From Rhodococcus sp. CH91 (GTDB lineage: Bacteria > Actinomycetota > Actinomycetes > Mycobacteriales > Mycobacteriaceae), in the NCBI RefSeq assembly GCF_022554085.1, contig NZ_JAKFYR010000019.1, positions 1 through 39,043 of the forward strand: a DNA stretch of 39,043 bases, in the 5' to 3' direction. The translations under genes and the position numbers were made by a program. Below are positions 1-8,127 of the stretch, piece by piece. The stretch's first letter is position 1. Each line of letters opens with the position of its first letter. The notes below the pieces were generated by a model, which was not told the DNA's origin, ran no database searches, and saw only the letters and a list, made by a program, of their open reading frames with translations.

Positions 1-391
1 CTCCAACAACGCGGTGTTGCATCGACCGGTTGAATCCGCCCGGTACACTTCCATCTCTTTCGCGGAAACCCTTGTGCTGGAGGGTATTGCCGCGTCAATC
101 GGCAGCGTCGGAGACGCGTACGACAACGCTCTGGCCGAGAGCACGATCGGGTTGTTCAAGACCGAAGTGATCGCCGAGGGAAACCCGTTCCATCCGGGTC
201 CCTACAAGTCCCTCGAGGACGTCGAGTACGCCACGATGGAGTGGGTCGACTGGTTCAATCGCAGTCGCCTGCACAGCCGTCTCGGATACGTCCCGCCGGA
301 TGAATTCGAGGCGGCGTACTACGCTCACCTGTCGACTCCGCAACCGGAGCCGTCACCGATATAGGAGCGGCAAGAAACCCGAGACAGTTCA
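1..391 (+). mobile_element. IS3-family insertion sequence, right-hand end
   Basis: The window opens inside an IS3-type element. The orfB reading frame is open from base 2 to a stop at 364. About 27 bases further on, the sequence CCCGAGACAGTTCA (378-391) reads on the other strand as TGAACTGTCTCGGG, which resembles the terminal inverted repeats of actinobacterial IS3 elements. I place the right end at about 391. The left end lies outside the window, so completeness and target duplication cannot be judged. Confidence 0.7.
2..364 (+). CDS. IS3-family transposase OrfB, C-terminal part (partial at window edge)
   Basis: This is the C-terminal part of the DDE integrase core that cuts and joins the ends of IS3 elements. 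The block with SIGSVGDAYDNALAEST, the FKTE segment and the MEWVDWFNRSRLHSRLGY region are standard for OrfB; the Glu of that last third carries the final catalytic position. The 5' part is outside the window. The segment that should contain the second catalytic Asp (normally H-S-D-x-G-S-Q-Y) reads HRPVESARYTS, so the Asp is not visible and the transposase may be inactive. The protein ends in a short Pro-rich tail. Confidence 0.85.
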   Translation, partial: SNNAVLHRPVESARYTSISFAETLVLEGIAASIGSVGDAYDNALAESTIGLFKTEVIAEGNPFHPGPYKSLEDVEYATMEWVDWFNRSRLHSRLGYVPPDEFEAAYYAHLSTPQPEPSPI

Positions 392-516
392 CTGAACGGT
401 GTCGGCGCATGCAGAGGAAGGGTTCGGTCAAGACACTTCGCCTCTGATCGGTGAGACGCTCCGTCATAAACCGTGCCGCTGCCCCGACCAGGCGAGGTGG
501 AGAACCGAATCGGCCG

Positions 517-714
517 CTACTGCGCGGCCGGTTCCGCCGTCGTTCGCGCAACCGTGCTCGACGGGGTATCCGCACGCTCGAATGCCGATTGAACCTCGTC
601 GAACAACAACGGCGCTTCCCGCCGCTCACGCACGGTGATCACCCGCGCGAAGACTGCCGCGGCTGCGACCGAAAACGCGCACCACGCTGCAAACAACCAG
701 ATAAACCAGCCCAT
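517..714 (-). CDS. small single-pass membrane protein, unknown function
   Basis: A 65-aa frame starts with a strongly hydrophobic segment (residues 2-25, MGWFIWLFAAWCAFSVAAAA) followed by a basic stretch VRERRE and an acidic/polar tail. This is a plausible single-pass protein with a cytoplasmic tail. I chose the ATG at 714 because the hydrophobic segment begins there; the frame stays open upstream but the extension is low-complexity. No good Shine-Dalgarno is visible, which lowers confidence. It lies downstream of the 69-aa gene on the same strand. I do not recognise a family. Confidence 0.45.
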   Translation of the reverse strand: MGWFIWLFAAWCAFSVAAAAVFARVITVRERREAPLLFDEVQSAFERADTPSSTVARTTAEPAAQ

Positions 715-1019
715 GACCACACCATCGCACGGCCCGAACCACAAGTTACCGACGAGTAAGAACGTCACCCTCGAGTTCACCCCACCACCGGCACTCCTTG
801 CCACCGATCCGAGCACCAGACCGCCCACGCATCCGCACACCTGCTCGGCGAGCTACACCACCGAACCCTGCTTCCGGTAACCACGACGCATTCCGGGCCT
901 CCCCTGCCACCAACGTGCACCGAACAGATCAACGGCACCCCCCGCCGGAGTGAACAAAGGCCCCGGTCGCACCTCGATATGCCGTGGGACAACCACCCCG
1001 CTCGTAGCTCCTCCGGCCG

Positions 1020-1229
1020 TCAGCGTCGTGTGCGCCGACCCCTCACCTTCGGTGTTGCGGAGTCACCGGAGGTTCCCGCAGCACCCCGGCGCTGCTTCGT
1101 CTCGATCATTGCCGTGTCCTCAGCGGCGACCGGTCTGCCGATCAGCGCCTGCATCACCATCGCGAGATCGTGCGAAGTCAGCTCGTCGGCCGACGATTCC
1201 CCGTTCTCATCTCTACCGGAATGGGCCAT
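1020..1229 (-). CDS. small hypothetical protein (69 aa)
   Basis: A polar 69-aa protein with an acidic N-terminal half (around ENGESSADELTSHDLAMVMQ) and a very basic C-terminus (KVRGRRTRR). The start is well supported: ATG at 1229 preceded by CAGGAG with a six-base spacer. The ORF extends further upstream in frame, but that part has no coding character. The central segment SHDLAMVMQALIGRP looks helical. No family is recognised. It sits between IS3 debris and the iac region and may belong to either. Confidence 0.55.
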   Translation of the reverse strand: MAHSGRDENGESSADELTSHDLAMVMQALIGRPVAAEDTAMIETKQRRGAAGTSGDSATPKVRGRRTRR

Positions 1230-1767
1230 GACAACTCCTGACTGAGGAACAAATCCAACCGCAGAGCACGAACATCGCACCACGGACAAGCACAACCCTT
1301 GCGCGCGAACGAGCACCGGCGTGCGCACGGACTCGGCATCACTGGCGGCCCAGGGCACCAGTAAGTGTAATTCCTCTACGCGAGAGTGAGTTGCGTGGGC
1401 ACAGCGGCATCCAGCATCGCCGATCCATGCGCATCCGATAACCGTCAGCGGATGCGAGCAGCTCACGGGGCTCCCCTTGCACAGTGCACTCACGCCCGTC
1501 ACGGTGCCCGGATATCAGAACCGCCACAGGCACCACCGGCAGGAACGACGGCTACACACCGTTCACTACTCCACTCAGGACGGCCGGTCCTCCGTACTGG
1601 CAGCAGGCCTGCCGACACCTAGCGAAGCTCCGTGTGCGGTGGCCGAAGCCCCGCCGAAGTGCCTCTGCATCCCGGCGGTCTTCTTCGTCCGAAACCGAGC
1701 GCTCTGGTTACCGGTGCGAGCACGCCGGCAAGAGCAATCCACGCTACGTCGCCATCGGCACGCTCGT
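1230..1767. other. non-coding stretch between small ORF and kinase gene
   Basis: About 540 bases without a convincing gene. Open frames here on both strands are short or are read-through of the kinase antisense strand. It should hold the promoter of the 69-aa gene and the 3' end of the kinase transcript. I see no clear terminator hairpin. Confidence 0.5.
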
Positions 1768-3243
1768 CTACCTACCTTCTGCTATCGGCAGACGCAGCCG
1801 AGCCTCCGTTCCCCGAGGCTCGTTCGACAAGAACACGACGTCTCCGCCATGGCGTTCGACGATATGCTCCGACACGATCAAACCGAGACCCGACCCGTCC
1901 TGTTTCGCCGAAAACGCGCCCGCCACCAGATGATTCCGAGGCGTTCGCTCCATACCCCGACCCTCATCGGACACACGGACACATGCCCATGCCCCGTCCC
2001 TGCTGGTCGTGACCGTCAATTCCTTCGTCTCAGTGGTCGGCAACACGATCTCGTCGATAGCGTTGAAACACAGGTTGATGATCACCTGCCCTATCAGCAC
2101 GCTCTCCCCCTGCACGGGTAAGGCCTCCCCTGTCCGGTCGACCACCACCCGCACCCCTCGTTCGGCCGCTCGCAATCGAACGAAATACAGACTCTCCTCC
2201 ATCACATCGTTGAGATCGATCGCTGAGGAGGTCGATTCGATCCGCCGCACATAGCGTTTGACCGAGGCCACGATTTCCGCAGCGCGACTCAACTGCTTCT
2301 CCGCCATATCCAGGCCATACGAAAGCTGATCACGGTCGAGCGTCCCGCCCGCAACACGCGCTTGAAGACCACTGAGATAATTCGACGATGCCGCCAGAGG
2401 TTGTCCGAGTTCGTGAGCCAGAATCATCGCCATGTCGCCCATCGCGTTGTAGCGACTCAGGTACTGAAGGTTGGCCTCTTGGTACTCGTGCCGTTGTTCC
2501 AGTTCGACACGGTCGGTCACATCCCTGATGACGACCACCCGCGACACCATCCCGTCGTGCAGAACATCTTCCAGCTCACCGGCCAGCCACGTTACGTTCC
2601 TATCCGCCTTCTCGACCTTCATGCTCACCTTGACCGAACCGGTTCCGGACGCCAACTTGGCCACCACCTGCTCGGAATCCAGCGGCGGATCACACAAGCC
2701 CAAATCTTCGAGATGGACCCCCACCAGCTGATCGGTGGTCGACCCGAACAGTCGCGCCGCCAACGGAGAGATGTCATCGATCCGGTTGCCGTCGTCGAGC
2801 ACCAGGATGCCGGCAGAGGTATGCGTCATGATGCGCTGCAGCGATTGGGACACCCAGCTGAGTTCCTGCTGGATCTCGGCTTCCTCCGAGATGTTGCGGA
2901 ACTCGACCATCACCACCGGCCCGTCCTGAAACTGCACCAACGACGCGTTGGCGTCGGTGAGGAAGTCGACCCCGTCCTTCGTTCGGTACTTCCACTGTCG
3001 ACGACTCGAGCCGTGCACGACCGCGGACTGCAACCACGCCACACCCAGCGCCCGCCGGTATTGACGTTCCTGGCTGCTCATGTGATGCGCCTTGAGTGGC
3101 CGCAACTCCTCGAGCGTGAAACCGAACATCCGGCACGCTGCAGGGTTGGCCCACAGAATGTTCTTCGACGCAGCTTCGTGGATCAGGATTCCCGTCTGCA
3201 TTCGCTCGGCCATCGCCTGAAAGTCCCGTCGGGTCGGGAACAT
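1768..3243 (-). CDS. iacS: soluble PAS-PAS sensor histidine kinase (IacS-like)
   Basis: This 491-aa kinase has no membrane segment, so it should sense a cytoplasmic signal. Two PAS domains (about residues 5-125 and 130-250) precede a HisKA region with the phosphorylated His277 in ILAHELGQPLAA, then an HATPase domain with N394 (N box), DEGRG at 426-430 (G1) and GLGL at 452-455 (G2). The start is ATG preceded by GGAGG nine bases upstream. It is transcribed divergently from iacA. The only response regulator gene in the window is the FixJ-type gene at 9089-9745, so I infer the two form a FixL/FixJ- or StyS/StyR-like pair controlling the cluster. Two-component regulators occur in some Burkholderia-group iac clusters. 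The symbol is by analogy; a heme site is not evident. Confidence 0.85.
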   Translation of the reverse strand: MFPTRRDFQAMAERMQTGILIHEAASKNILWANPAACRMFGFTLEELRPLKAHHMSSQERQYRRALGVAWLQSAVVHGSSRRQWKYRTKDGVDFLTDANASLVQFQDGPVVMVEFRNISEEAEIQQELSWVSQSLQRIMTHTSAGILVLDDGNRIDDISPLAARLFGSTTDQLVGVHLEDLGLCDPPLDSEQVVAKLASGTGSVKVSMKVEKADRNVTWLAGELEDVLHDGMVSRVVVIRDVTDRVELEQRHEYQEANLQYLSRYNAMGDMAMILAHELGQPLAASSNYLSGLQARVAGGTLDRDQLSYGLDMAEKQLSRAAEIVASVKRYVRRIESTSSAIDLNDVMEESLYFVRLRAAERGVRVVVDRTGEALPVQGESVLIGQVIINLCFNAIDEIVLPTTETKELTVTTSRDGAWACVRVSDEGRGMERTPRNHLVAGAFSAKQDGSGLGLIVSEHIVERHGGDVVFLSNEPRGTEARLRLPIAEGR

Positions 3244-3406
3244 CGATCAACACCTCCGGAGAGCAGACGGCCCATCGTCCAACGCACGACCGCACAAACG
3301 CCATTGGGGATTACTTTATGGCCTCAGGAGAAAACCCCGATACCGCCGTAACCGACTCGTCCATAGCGTGTTCATCAGCGCGAACACGTACAGAAACGGA
3401 GACGGC
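3244..3406. promoter_or_regulatory. divergent promoter region, kinase / iacA
   Basis: This 163-base gap separates two divergent starts and must hold both promoters and probably the response-regulator site. An A/T-rich patch (GATTACTTTATGG, about 3308-3320) stands out in otherwise GC-rich sequence and could be a core promoter element. No clean palindrome is seen. Assignment rests on position only. Confidence 0.45.
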
Positions 3407-4579
3407 ATGACCATCCCCAGCACCACCGAACGGATCGAGGCAGCACCGGCAGGTCCGGCGCGGGACCGCGCGTTCGAGGATGCGCTCGAAGTGCTCCGCG
3501 ACCGGCGCGACGAGTTCAACCAGCAACGCTTCGTACCACCCGACTACATCGCACTGCTCAAACGAGCCGGACTGTACCGAGCTTCCACACCGACACAATT
3601 CGGCGGAGAACCGATGGCCCCGTCCTCATTCATGAGGCTCGTCGAACGAATCTCCGCGGTCGACCCGGCCACCGGCTGGGTCGCAAGTTTCGGATCGTCA
3701 CTGGTGTACTTCTCAGCCCTCCCGGTGCAGACGCAAGCCAAGATCTACGCCGCCGGCCCGGACATCGCCTACGCCGGCGGCCTGTTCCCTATGCAAGAAG
3801 CCGAGAAGGTCGAAGGCGGATATCTGTGCAGCGGACTGTGGCAGTTCGCGAGCGGTTGCCGCGGCGCCGACATCCTCGGGATCGGCCTCGCCGGCGGCCC
3901 CGACACCAACGGCATGCCGCTCACCGCCCTCGTCGACCCCGCTGATGTGGAGATTGTGGAGAACTGGGAGGTGGCCGGCATGTCCGCCACCGGCTCCCAC
4001 GCGATCCGAGCCGACCGGCTCTTCGTCCCCGAGGAGATGACCTTCGTCCGCGGCGGCCCACCCCAGGTCGACGAACCGATCACCCGCTACCCGATGCTCC
4101 CCTACGCCGCCCAGGTCCTGGCAGTGGTCACACTCGGCGCCGCACGCGGCGCCCTCGACTACGTCCACGAAGTCGGTGCCGCCCGCTCGAGCATCACCGG
4201 CGGTGCCGCCAAAGGCAACCGTCCCGCCTACAAGACCGGCTTGGCCAAAGCCGAAGCCGACCTACGATCCGCACACGCCTTCTTCTACGAAGTCACCGAC
4301 GAAGTGTGGAGCCTGGCGCTGTCGGGAGATCCGATCTCCGACGAACACAAGGCGATGCTCCGCTTAGCGGCAACGCATGCTGCACATGTGGGCCGCACCG
4401 TAGTCCTCTCGGCGTTCGACCTCGCCGGCACCGGCGCGATCTACGACAGCCATCCACTCCAGCGATATCTGCAGGATGCACTCGTTCCGGCTCAGCACGC
4501 CATGCTGCAGACCAACACCTTCGAAGCCGCCGGTTCGATCCTCCTCGGTCTCGACGCCGGGATCCCCAGCTTCCCCTGA
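3407..4579 (+). CDS. iacA: flavin-dependent hydroxylase, acyl-CoA dehydrogenase fold (IacA-like)
   Basis: A 390-aa protein with the acyl-CoA dehydrogenase fold used by two-component flavin monooxygenases (HpaH/HsaA/IacA group). It has an alpha-helical N-terminus (about 1-100), a beta domain (about 105-215, with the SGLWQFASGC segment typical of these hydroxylases) and a C-terminal helical domain. The reductase partner would be the flavin reductase at 13130. In known iac pathways IacA carries out the first attack on indole-3-acetate, adding oxygen at the indole ring to give 2-hydroxy-IAA. The start at 3407 is preceded by GGAG with a six-base spacer; the in-frame ATG 39 bases upstream lacks a site. 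It is the first gene of the iacABICDEF operon. The family call is firm; the substrate is inferred from the cluster. Confidence 0.85.
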   Translation: MTIPSTTERIEAAPAGPARDRAFEDALEVLRDRRDEFNQQRFVPPDYIALLKRAGLYRASTPTQFGGEPMAPSSFMRLVERISAVDPATGWVASFGSSLVYFSALPVQTQAKIYAAGPDIAYAGGLFPMQEAEKVEGGYLCSGLWQFASGCRGADILGIGLAGGPDTNGMPLTALVDPADVEIVENWEVAGMSATGSHAIRADRLFVPEEMTFVRGGPPQVDEPITRYPMLPYAAQVLAVVTLGAARGALDYVHEVGAARSSITGGAAKGNRPAYKTGLAKAEADLRSAHAFFYEVTDEVWSLALSGDPISDEHKAMLRLAATHAAHVGRTVVLSAFDLAGTGAIYDSHPLQRYLQDALVPAQHAMLQTNTFEAAGSILLGLDAGIPSFP

Positions 4580-4635
4580 TCACTTCTTCGATCCCGCGTG
4601 CCCAGAAGGCTCACTCGACTGAAAGGACATCTGTC

Positions 4636-4995
4636 GTGCCCGAACCGTTGCGCACCTTGTTCTGCATCGGCAACAACCAGAACTTCTTCGATCTCCCCAA
4701 GGCCGAGATCGGCCCCGTGTGGATCGGCATCTCCACCATGCTCTCCGATCTCAAGCGCATGAACGGCGTCGACATCATCGGCACCTTCGACGACGACGCC
4801 CACATGGTCGGCCCCTCCGACGGGTGGCCGTGGACCTGCTACGTCCTCGCCGACGTGAAAGACCAGGAAACGGTCAAGAACGCGTGCAACCTGCTGCGCA
4901 CCACCATGATCGGTGAGTACGCGCTGTGGAGGTACTTCAAGATCGAAGCCCGCATGGGTCGAGAGCTGACCATCCGCGACGATGTGGAACTGTAG
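4636..4995 (+). CDS. iacB: IacB-like small protein
   Basis: A 119-aa protein starting at GTG 4636, with AAAGGA nine bases upstream. Its compact alpha/beta pattern (LFCIGNNQNFF; GVDIIGTFDDDAHMVGP; YVLADVKDQETV; the YALWRYFKIEARMGREL end) matches what I expect for IacB, a small conserved protein of unresolved role always found beside iacA. It has been proposed to act with IacA and IacE in forming dioxindole-3-acetate. It lies 56 bases after iacA and only 3 bases before iacI. Identification relies on gene order as well as sequence, because the family has no well-known motif. Confidence 0.7.
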   Translation: MPEPLRTLFCIGNNQNFFDLPKAEIGPVWIGISTMLSDLKRMNGVDIIGTFDDDAHMVGPSDGWPWTCYVLADVKDQETVKNACNLLRTTMIGEYALWRYFKIEARMGRELTIRDDVEL

Positions 4996-4998
4996 ACG

Positions 4999-5544
4999 GT
5001 GACCGCCCTGTCGAACCGCCTGGCAGCCCTCGAAGCCAAGGACGCCGCCCGCTCCTGCCTGATGCGCTACATGGACCTGTGCGACGTCCCCGGCTCCCTG
5101 GACGATCCCGAGCAGATCGGCACACTGTTCACACCCGAGGCGACCTGGGAAGGCATCGGACCGGAATACGCAGACAAGTTCGGTATCGCCCGCGGGCGAA
5201 GCGACGTCGTCGCACTGGTCTCGCAGTATCTTCCGCCCGCAGAGCACTTCGTCCGCAACACTCACCTGCTCGGCAGCGAACAGATCCGGGTCGACCGCGG
5301 CAGCGCTCACGGCCGATGGACCATGCACCAATTGTCGCTGTACACGGACAACACTGCCGAACTGCTGTGCGCCCGACTGGATATCGACTTCGAGATCACC
5401 TCTGCACCGGACGCCACCACGGCCCGCATGCTTCGATTCCGCACCCAACGCATGTTCGCGGCGCCCCTGCCCGTCGAGGCGATAAGCCACCTGCACCGAG
5501 GCAGGCACCCGCACGCGACAAGTTCGAAGGAAACAACCACATGA
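4999..5544 (+). CDS. iacI: SnoaL-like/nuclear-transport-factor-2 fold protein (IacI-like)
   Basis: A 181-aa protein. The N-terminal helices (LEAKDAARSCLMRYMDLCD), then LFTPEATWEGIGPEYADKFG and a strand-rich half with HGRWTMHQLSLY and RMLRFRTQRMF, follow the SnoaL-like (NTF2) pattern. It is also related in shape to dioxygenase beta subunits. In iac clusters this position is held by IacI, whose function is unclear. The start is GTG 4999, directly after the iacB stop. The stop overlaps the iacC start as ATGA, suggesting translational coupling. The last 25 residues are rich in His, Thr and basic residues and look unstructured. Confidence 0.75.
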   Translation: MTALSNRLAALEAKDAARSCLMRYMDLCDVPGSLDDPEQIGTLFTPEATWEGIGPEYADKFGIARGRSDVVALVSQYLPPAEHFVRNTHLLGSEQIRVDRGSAHGRWTMHQLSLYTDNTAELLCARLDIDFEITSAPDATTARMLRFRTQRMFAAPLPVEAISHLHRGRHPHATSSKETTT

Positions 5545-6821
5545 CGACGATCGAACACTCGATCCACCCCAACTACGGGGACCTCGTCGGCACCGATCGT
5601 GTCGCCGGCCGGCTCTACACGGACCCGGACATCTTCCGCGTCGAGATGGAGAAGATCTTCTACCGAACCTGGGTATGGGTCGCGCACGAAAGCGAAATCC
5701 CCGAACCCGGCTCGTTCAAAACCACCCAGGTCGGCGATCAGCCGGTGATCGTGACCCGCGACCGCAAGGGTAACTTCAACACCCTGCTCAACCGCTGCCG
5801 CCACCGCGGCGCCACCGTGTGCGACCAGCGCAGCGGCAAAGCAAACGGCTTCACCTGCCCCTACCACAACTGGTCCTACGCTCTCGACGGCCGCCTCCGC
5901 GGTATCCCCTACCCGGACGGCTACGAAGGAGTGATCGACAAGAAGGACTTCCCCCTCCAGACCCTGCGCACCGAAAGCTACCTGGGCATGATCTGGGCGA
6001 CCTTCAACCAGGACGCCGAACCCCTCGAAGACTTCCTCGGTGACGCCAAGATCTGGATGGAACGCTTCTTCAAGCAGAGCAACGGACTACCGACCAAAGT
6101 TCTCGGAGTCCACAAGTTCCGGTTCAAGGGAAACTGGAAGATTCAGCTCGAGAACACCACGGACGGCTATCACTTCCCCATGGTGCACAAGTCATGGATG
6201 GCATCCGTCGACGCCGAAACCGCCGACATGATGTCGTTCATGGACGACCCTGCCGCCGAAACACATTCGCTGGGCAACGGCCACAGCGTCGCCATCATGG
6301 CCGCCGCCCACGTCGATCTCGACATCGACGACGGCAGCGAAGAGATCCAGCCTCGCTTCCAGCACCTCGTCGACGAACTCACCGCAGCCGGCGAAGCCCC
6401 CGAGCGGATCCGCCGCTACATGCGCTCGATGCACGGTTGCGGCTTCAACCTCAACACCTTCCCCAACGTCGCGATGTCCTCGTCGTTCTTTCGGGTGCTG
6501 ATCCCCATCTCCGTCGACGAAACCGAGATCTGGCACATGGCCATCGGCATGGACGGCGGCCCCGAATCCGTCAACCGCGAACGTCTGCGCATCCACGAGC
6601 ACTTCCAGGGACCATTCGGCTTCGGAAGCCCCGACGACGCCGAAGGCTGGACACGGGTCCAAATCGGTGCCGGCGGCAATCCCGACATGCCCATCCTCGT
6701 CAACCGCGGCGAGGGGCGCGAATACCTCACCGAACAAGGCTGGCCCACCTCCCATGTCACCGATGAAACCGGCATGCGCGAGGCCTACGCAATGTGGAAG
6801 AAGCTGATGAGCGATGACTGA
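5541..6821 (+). CDS. iacC: Rieske non-heme iron dioxygenase, alpha subunit (IacC-like)
   Basis: This 426-aa protein is the catalytic subunit of a ring-hydroxylating oxygenase. The Rieske cluster ligands are C86, H88, C106 and H109 (CRHRG, then CPYHNW). The mononuclear iron site contains D208-H211-H216 in ENTTDGYHFPMVH, with D208 being the residue that normally bridges to the neighbouring Rieske centre. Length fits the family. In iac pathways IacC with IacD turns the dioxindole-acetate intermediate into catechol, with electrons from IacF. The start at 5541 lies in the ATGA overlap with iacI and has GAAGG upstream. The frame is open far upstream, but that region is iacI in another frame. Confidence 0.93.
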   Translation: MTTIEHSIHPNYGDLVGTDRVAGRLYTDPDIFRVEMEKIFYRTWVWVAHESEIPEPGSFKTTQVGDQPVIVTRDRKGNFNTLLNRCRHRGATVCDQRSGKANGFTCPYHNWSYALDGRLRGIPYPDGYEGVIDKKDFPLQTLRTESYLGMIWATFNQDAEPLEDFLGDAKIWMERFFKQSNGLPTKVLGVHKFRFKGNWKIQLENTTDGYHFPMVHKSWMASVDAETADMMSFMDDPAAETHSLGNGHSVAIMAAAHVDLDIDDGSEEIQPRFQHLVDELTAAGEAPERIRRYMRSMHGCGFNLNTFPNVAMSSSFFRVLIPISVDETEIWHMAIGMDGGPESVNRERLRIHEHFQGPFGFGSPDDAEGWTRVQIGAGGNPDMPILVNRGEGREYLTEQGWPTSHVTDETGMREAYAMWKKLMSDD

Positions 6822-7308
6822 CCTGACTCTGACCGATCCCCGCGTCCTGCGCGCCATCGAACTCGTGTGGAAGGAAGCCGAAGCCCTCGACGCGAAGGAC
6901 TACAAGTCCTGGGAACAGATGTACACCCACGACGGCATCTACGTGATCCCGATCGACCCGGACACCACCGACTTCACGTCCTCACTCAACATGGTCTACG
7001 ACGACGCACGGATGCGCCGCCTGCGCGTCGAACGCATGCTCCAGGGCTATTCCCCATCCGCCGTCGCCGCAGCACGCACCGTCCGCGTGATCTCCCGATT
7101 CACCGCGCACGAGATCACCGACACCTCGGTCACCATCCGGTCGGCGCAGATCGTCAACGCCTTCAAACGCAACGAATTCCTCACACTCGGAGCAGATCTG
7201 ACTCACACGATCGTCTTCGACGACGAAGGCGGCGACAAGATCTCGCTCAAGATCATCCGTCTGATCGACAGTGAGGACGCGGTCAGCGCCTCCGGCTACC
7301 TGCTCTGA
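6814..7308 (+). CDS. iacD: ring-hydroxylating dioxygenase, beta subunit (IacD-like)
   Basis: A 164-aa protein with the cone-shaped NTF2-like fold of Rieske dioxygenase beta subunits: an N-terminal helix with EAEALDAKDYKSWEQMYT, the DGIYVIPIDP strand, then DDARMRRLRVERML, a hallmark region of beta subunits. It has a structural role in the alpha3beta3 oxygenase. Its ATG lies inside the end of iacC (8-base overlap), so translation is probably coupled and the subunits are made together. Confidence 0.9.
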   Translation: MTDLTLTDPRVLRAIELVWKEAEALDAKDYKSWEQMYTHDGIYVIPIDPDTTDFTSSLNMVYDDARMRRLRVERMLQGYSPSAVAAARTVRVISRFTAHEITDTSVTIRSAQIVNAFKRNEFLTLGADLTHTIVFDDEGGDKISLKIIRLIDSEDAVSASGYLL

Positions 7309-7317
7309 GAGGCCGCC

Positions 7318-8073
7318 ATGAATCCTCACCCTGCTTCGGGCATCGCCGTCATCTCCGGTGCCGCCGGCGGCATGGGCGCCTCCATCGCCCGCAAGCTGCA
7401 CGCCGACGGCCGCCGGGTGCTCCTCGCCGACCTGGACACCGCCGCGGTCGACACTCTTGCCGCGGAACTGTCCGCCGATGGGTCCACCGCCCGCGGCATC
7501 AAGCTCGATGTCAGCCGGAAAGCCGCATTCGAGGAGGGCCTCGCGGTCTGCGAAGACCTGTGGGGGACCCCCACCATCATGGTCAACAACGCCGCCGTCA
7601 CCCGCGCGGCCGATCTGATGACACTCGGCGAAGACGAGTTCACGGACGTGCTCACCACGAACGTCAACAGTGTCTTCTTCGGCTGCCAGGTATTCGGAGC
7701 AGCAATGGCCGACAAGGGATTCGGGCGGATCGTCAACATGGCTTCGCTGGCGGGCCAGAACGGCGGTACCGCCACCGGTGGGCACTATGCCGCGTCCAAA
7801 GGCGCCATTCTCACCACGACCAAGATCTTCGCCCGGGAACTCGCCGCACAGGGCGTCACGGTCAACGCCATCTCCCCCGGCCCCCATGATCTGCCCGTCG
7901 TCCGCAAAACGGTGCCGGCCGACAAACTCGACAGCATCATCGCGCGTATCCCGGTCGGGCGACTCGGCAACGCATCGTTCATCGCCGACACCGTCGCACT
8001 GTTGACCTCCGACAATGCTTCCTTCGTCACCGGCGCCTGCTGGGACATCAACGGCGGCCTGTATTTGCGTTGA
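7318..8073 (+). CDS. iacE: short-chain dehydrogenase/reductase (IacE-like)
   Basis: A 251-aa classical SDR. The nucleotide-binding motif is SGAAGGMG (13-20), NNAA is at 90-93, and the catalytic residues are S143, Y157 and K161 (YAASK). An Asp at the end of the second strand (ADLD, about 38-40) favours NAD over NADP. IacE in known clusters is implicated in converting 2-hydroxy-IAA to dioxindole-3-acetate. The gene starts 9 bases after iacD and continues the operon. The fold is certain; the exact step is inferred. Confidence 0.87.
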   Translation: MNPHPASGIAVISGAAGGMGASIARKLHADGRRVLLADLDTAAVDTLAAELSADGSTARGIKLDVSRKAAFEEGLAVCEDLWGTPTIMVNNAAVTRAADLMTLGEDEFTDVLTTNVNSVFFGCQVFGAAMADKGFGRIVNMASLAGQNGGTATGGHYAASKGAILTTTKIFARELAAQGVTVNAISPGPHDLPVVRKTVPADKLDSIIARIPVGRLGNASFIADTVALLTSDNASFVTGACWDINGGLYLR

Positions 8074-8127
8074 CGTGCCACCACTATCGGCTCGCATTCT
8101 GTTGCCGCTACACGAGGAGAAACGGAC

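Noticed and set aside
2362-3351. 329-aa plus-strand open frame
   Set aside because: It is antisense to the histidine kinase, whose motifs are unambiguous. Its composition is His/Arg/Leu-rich, as expected from a GC-rich shadow frame.
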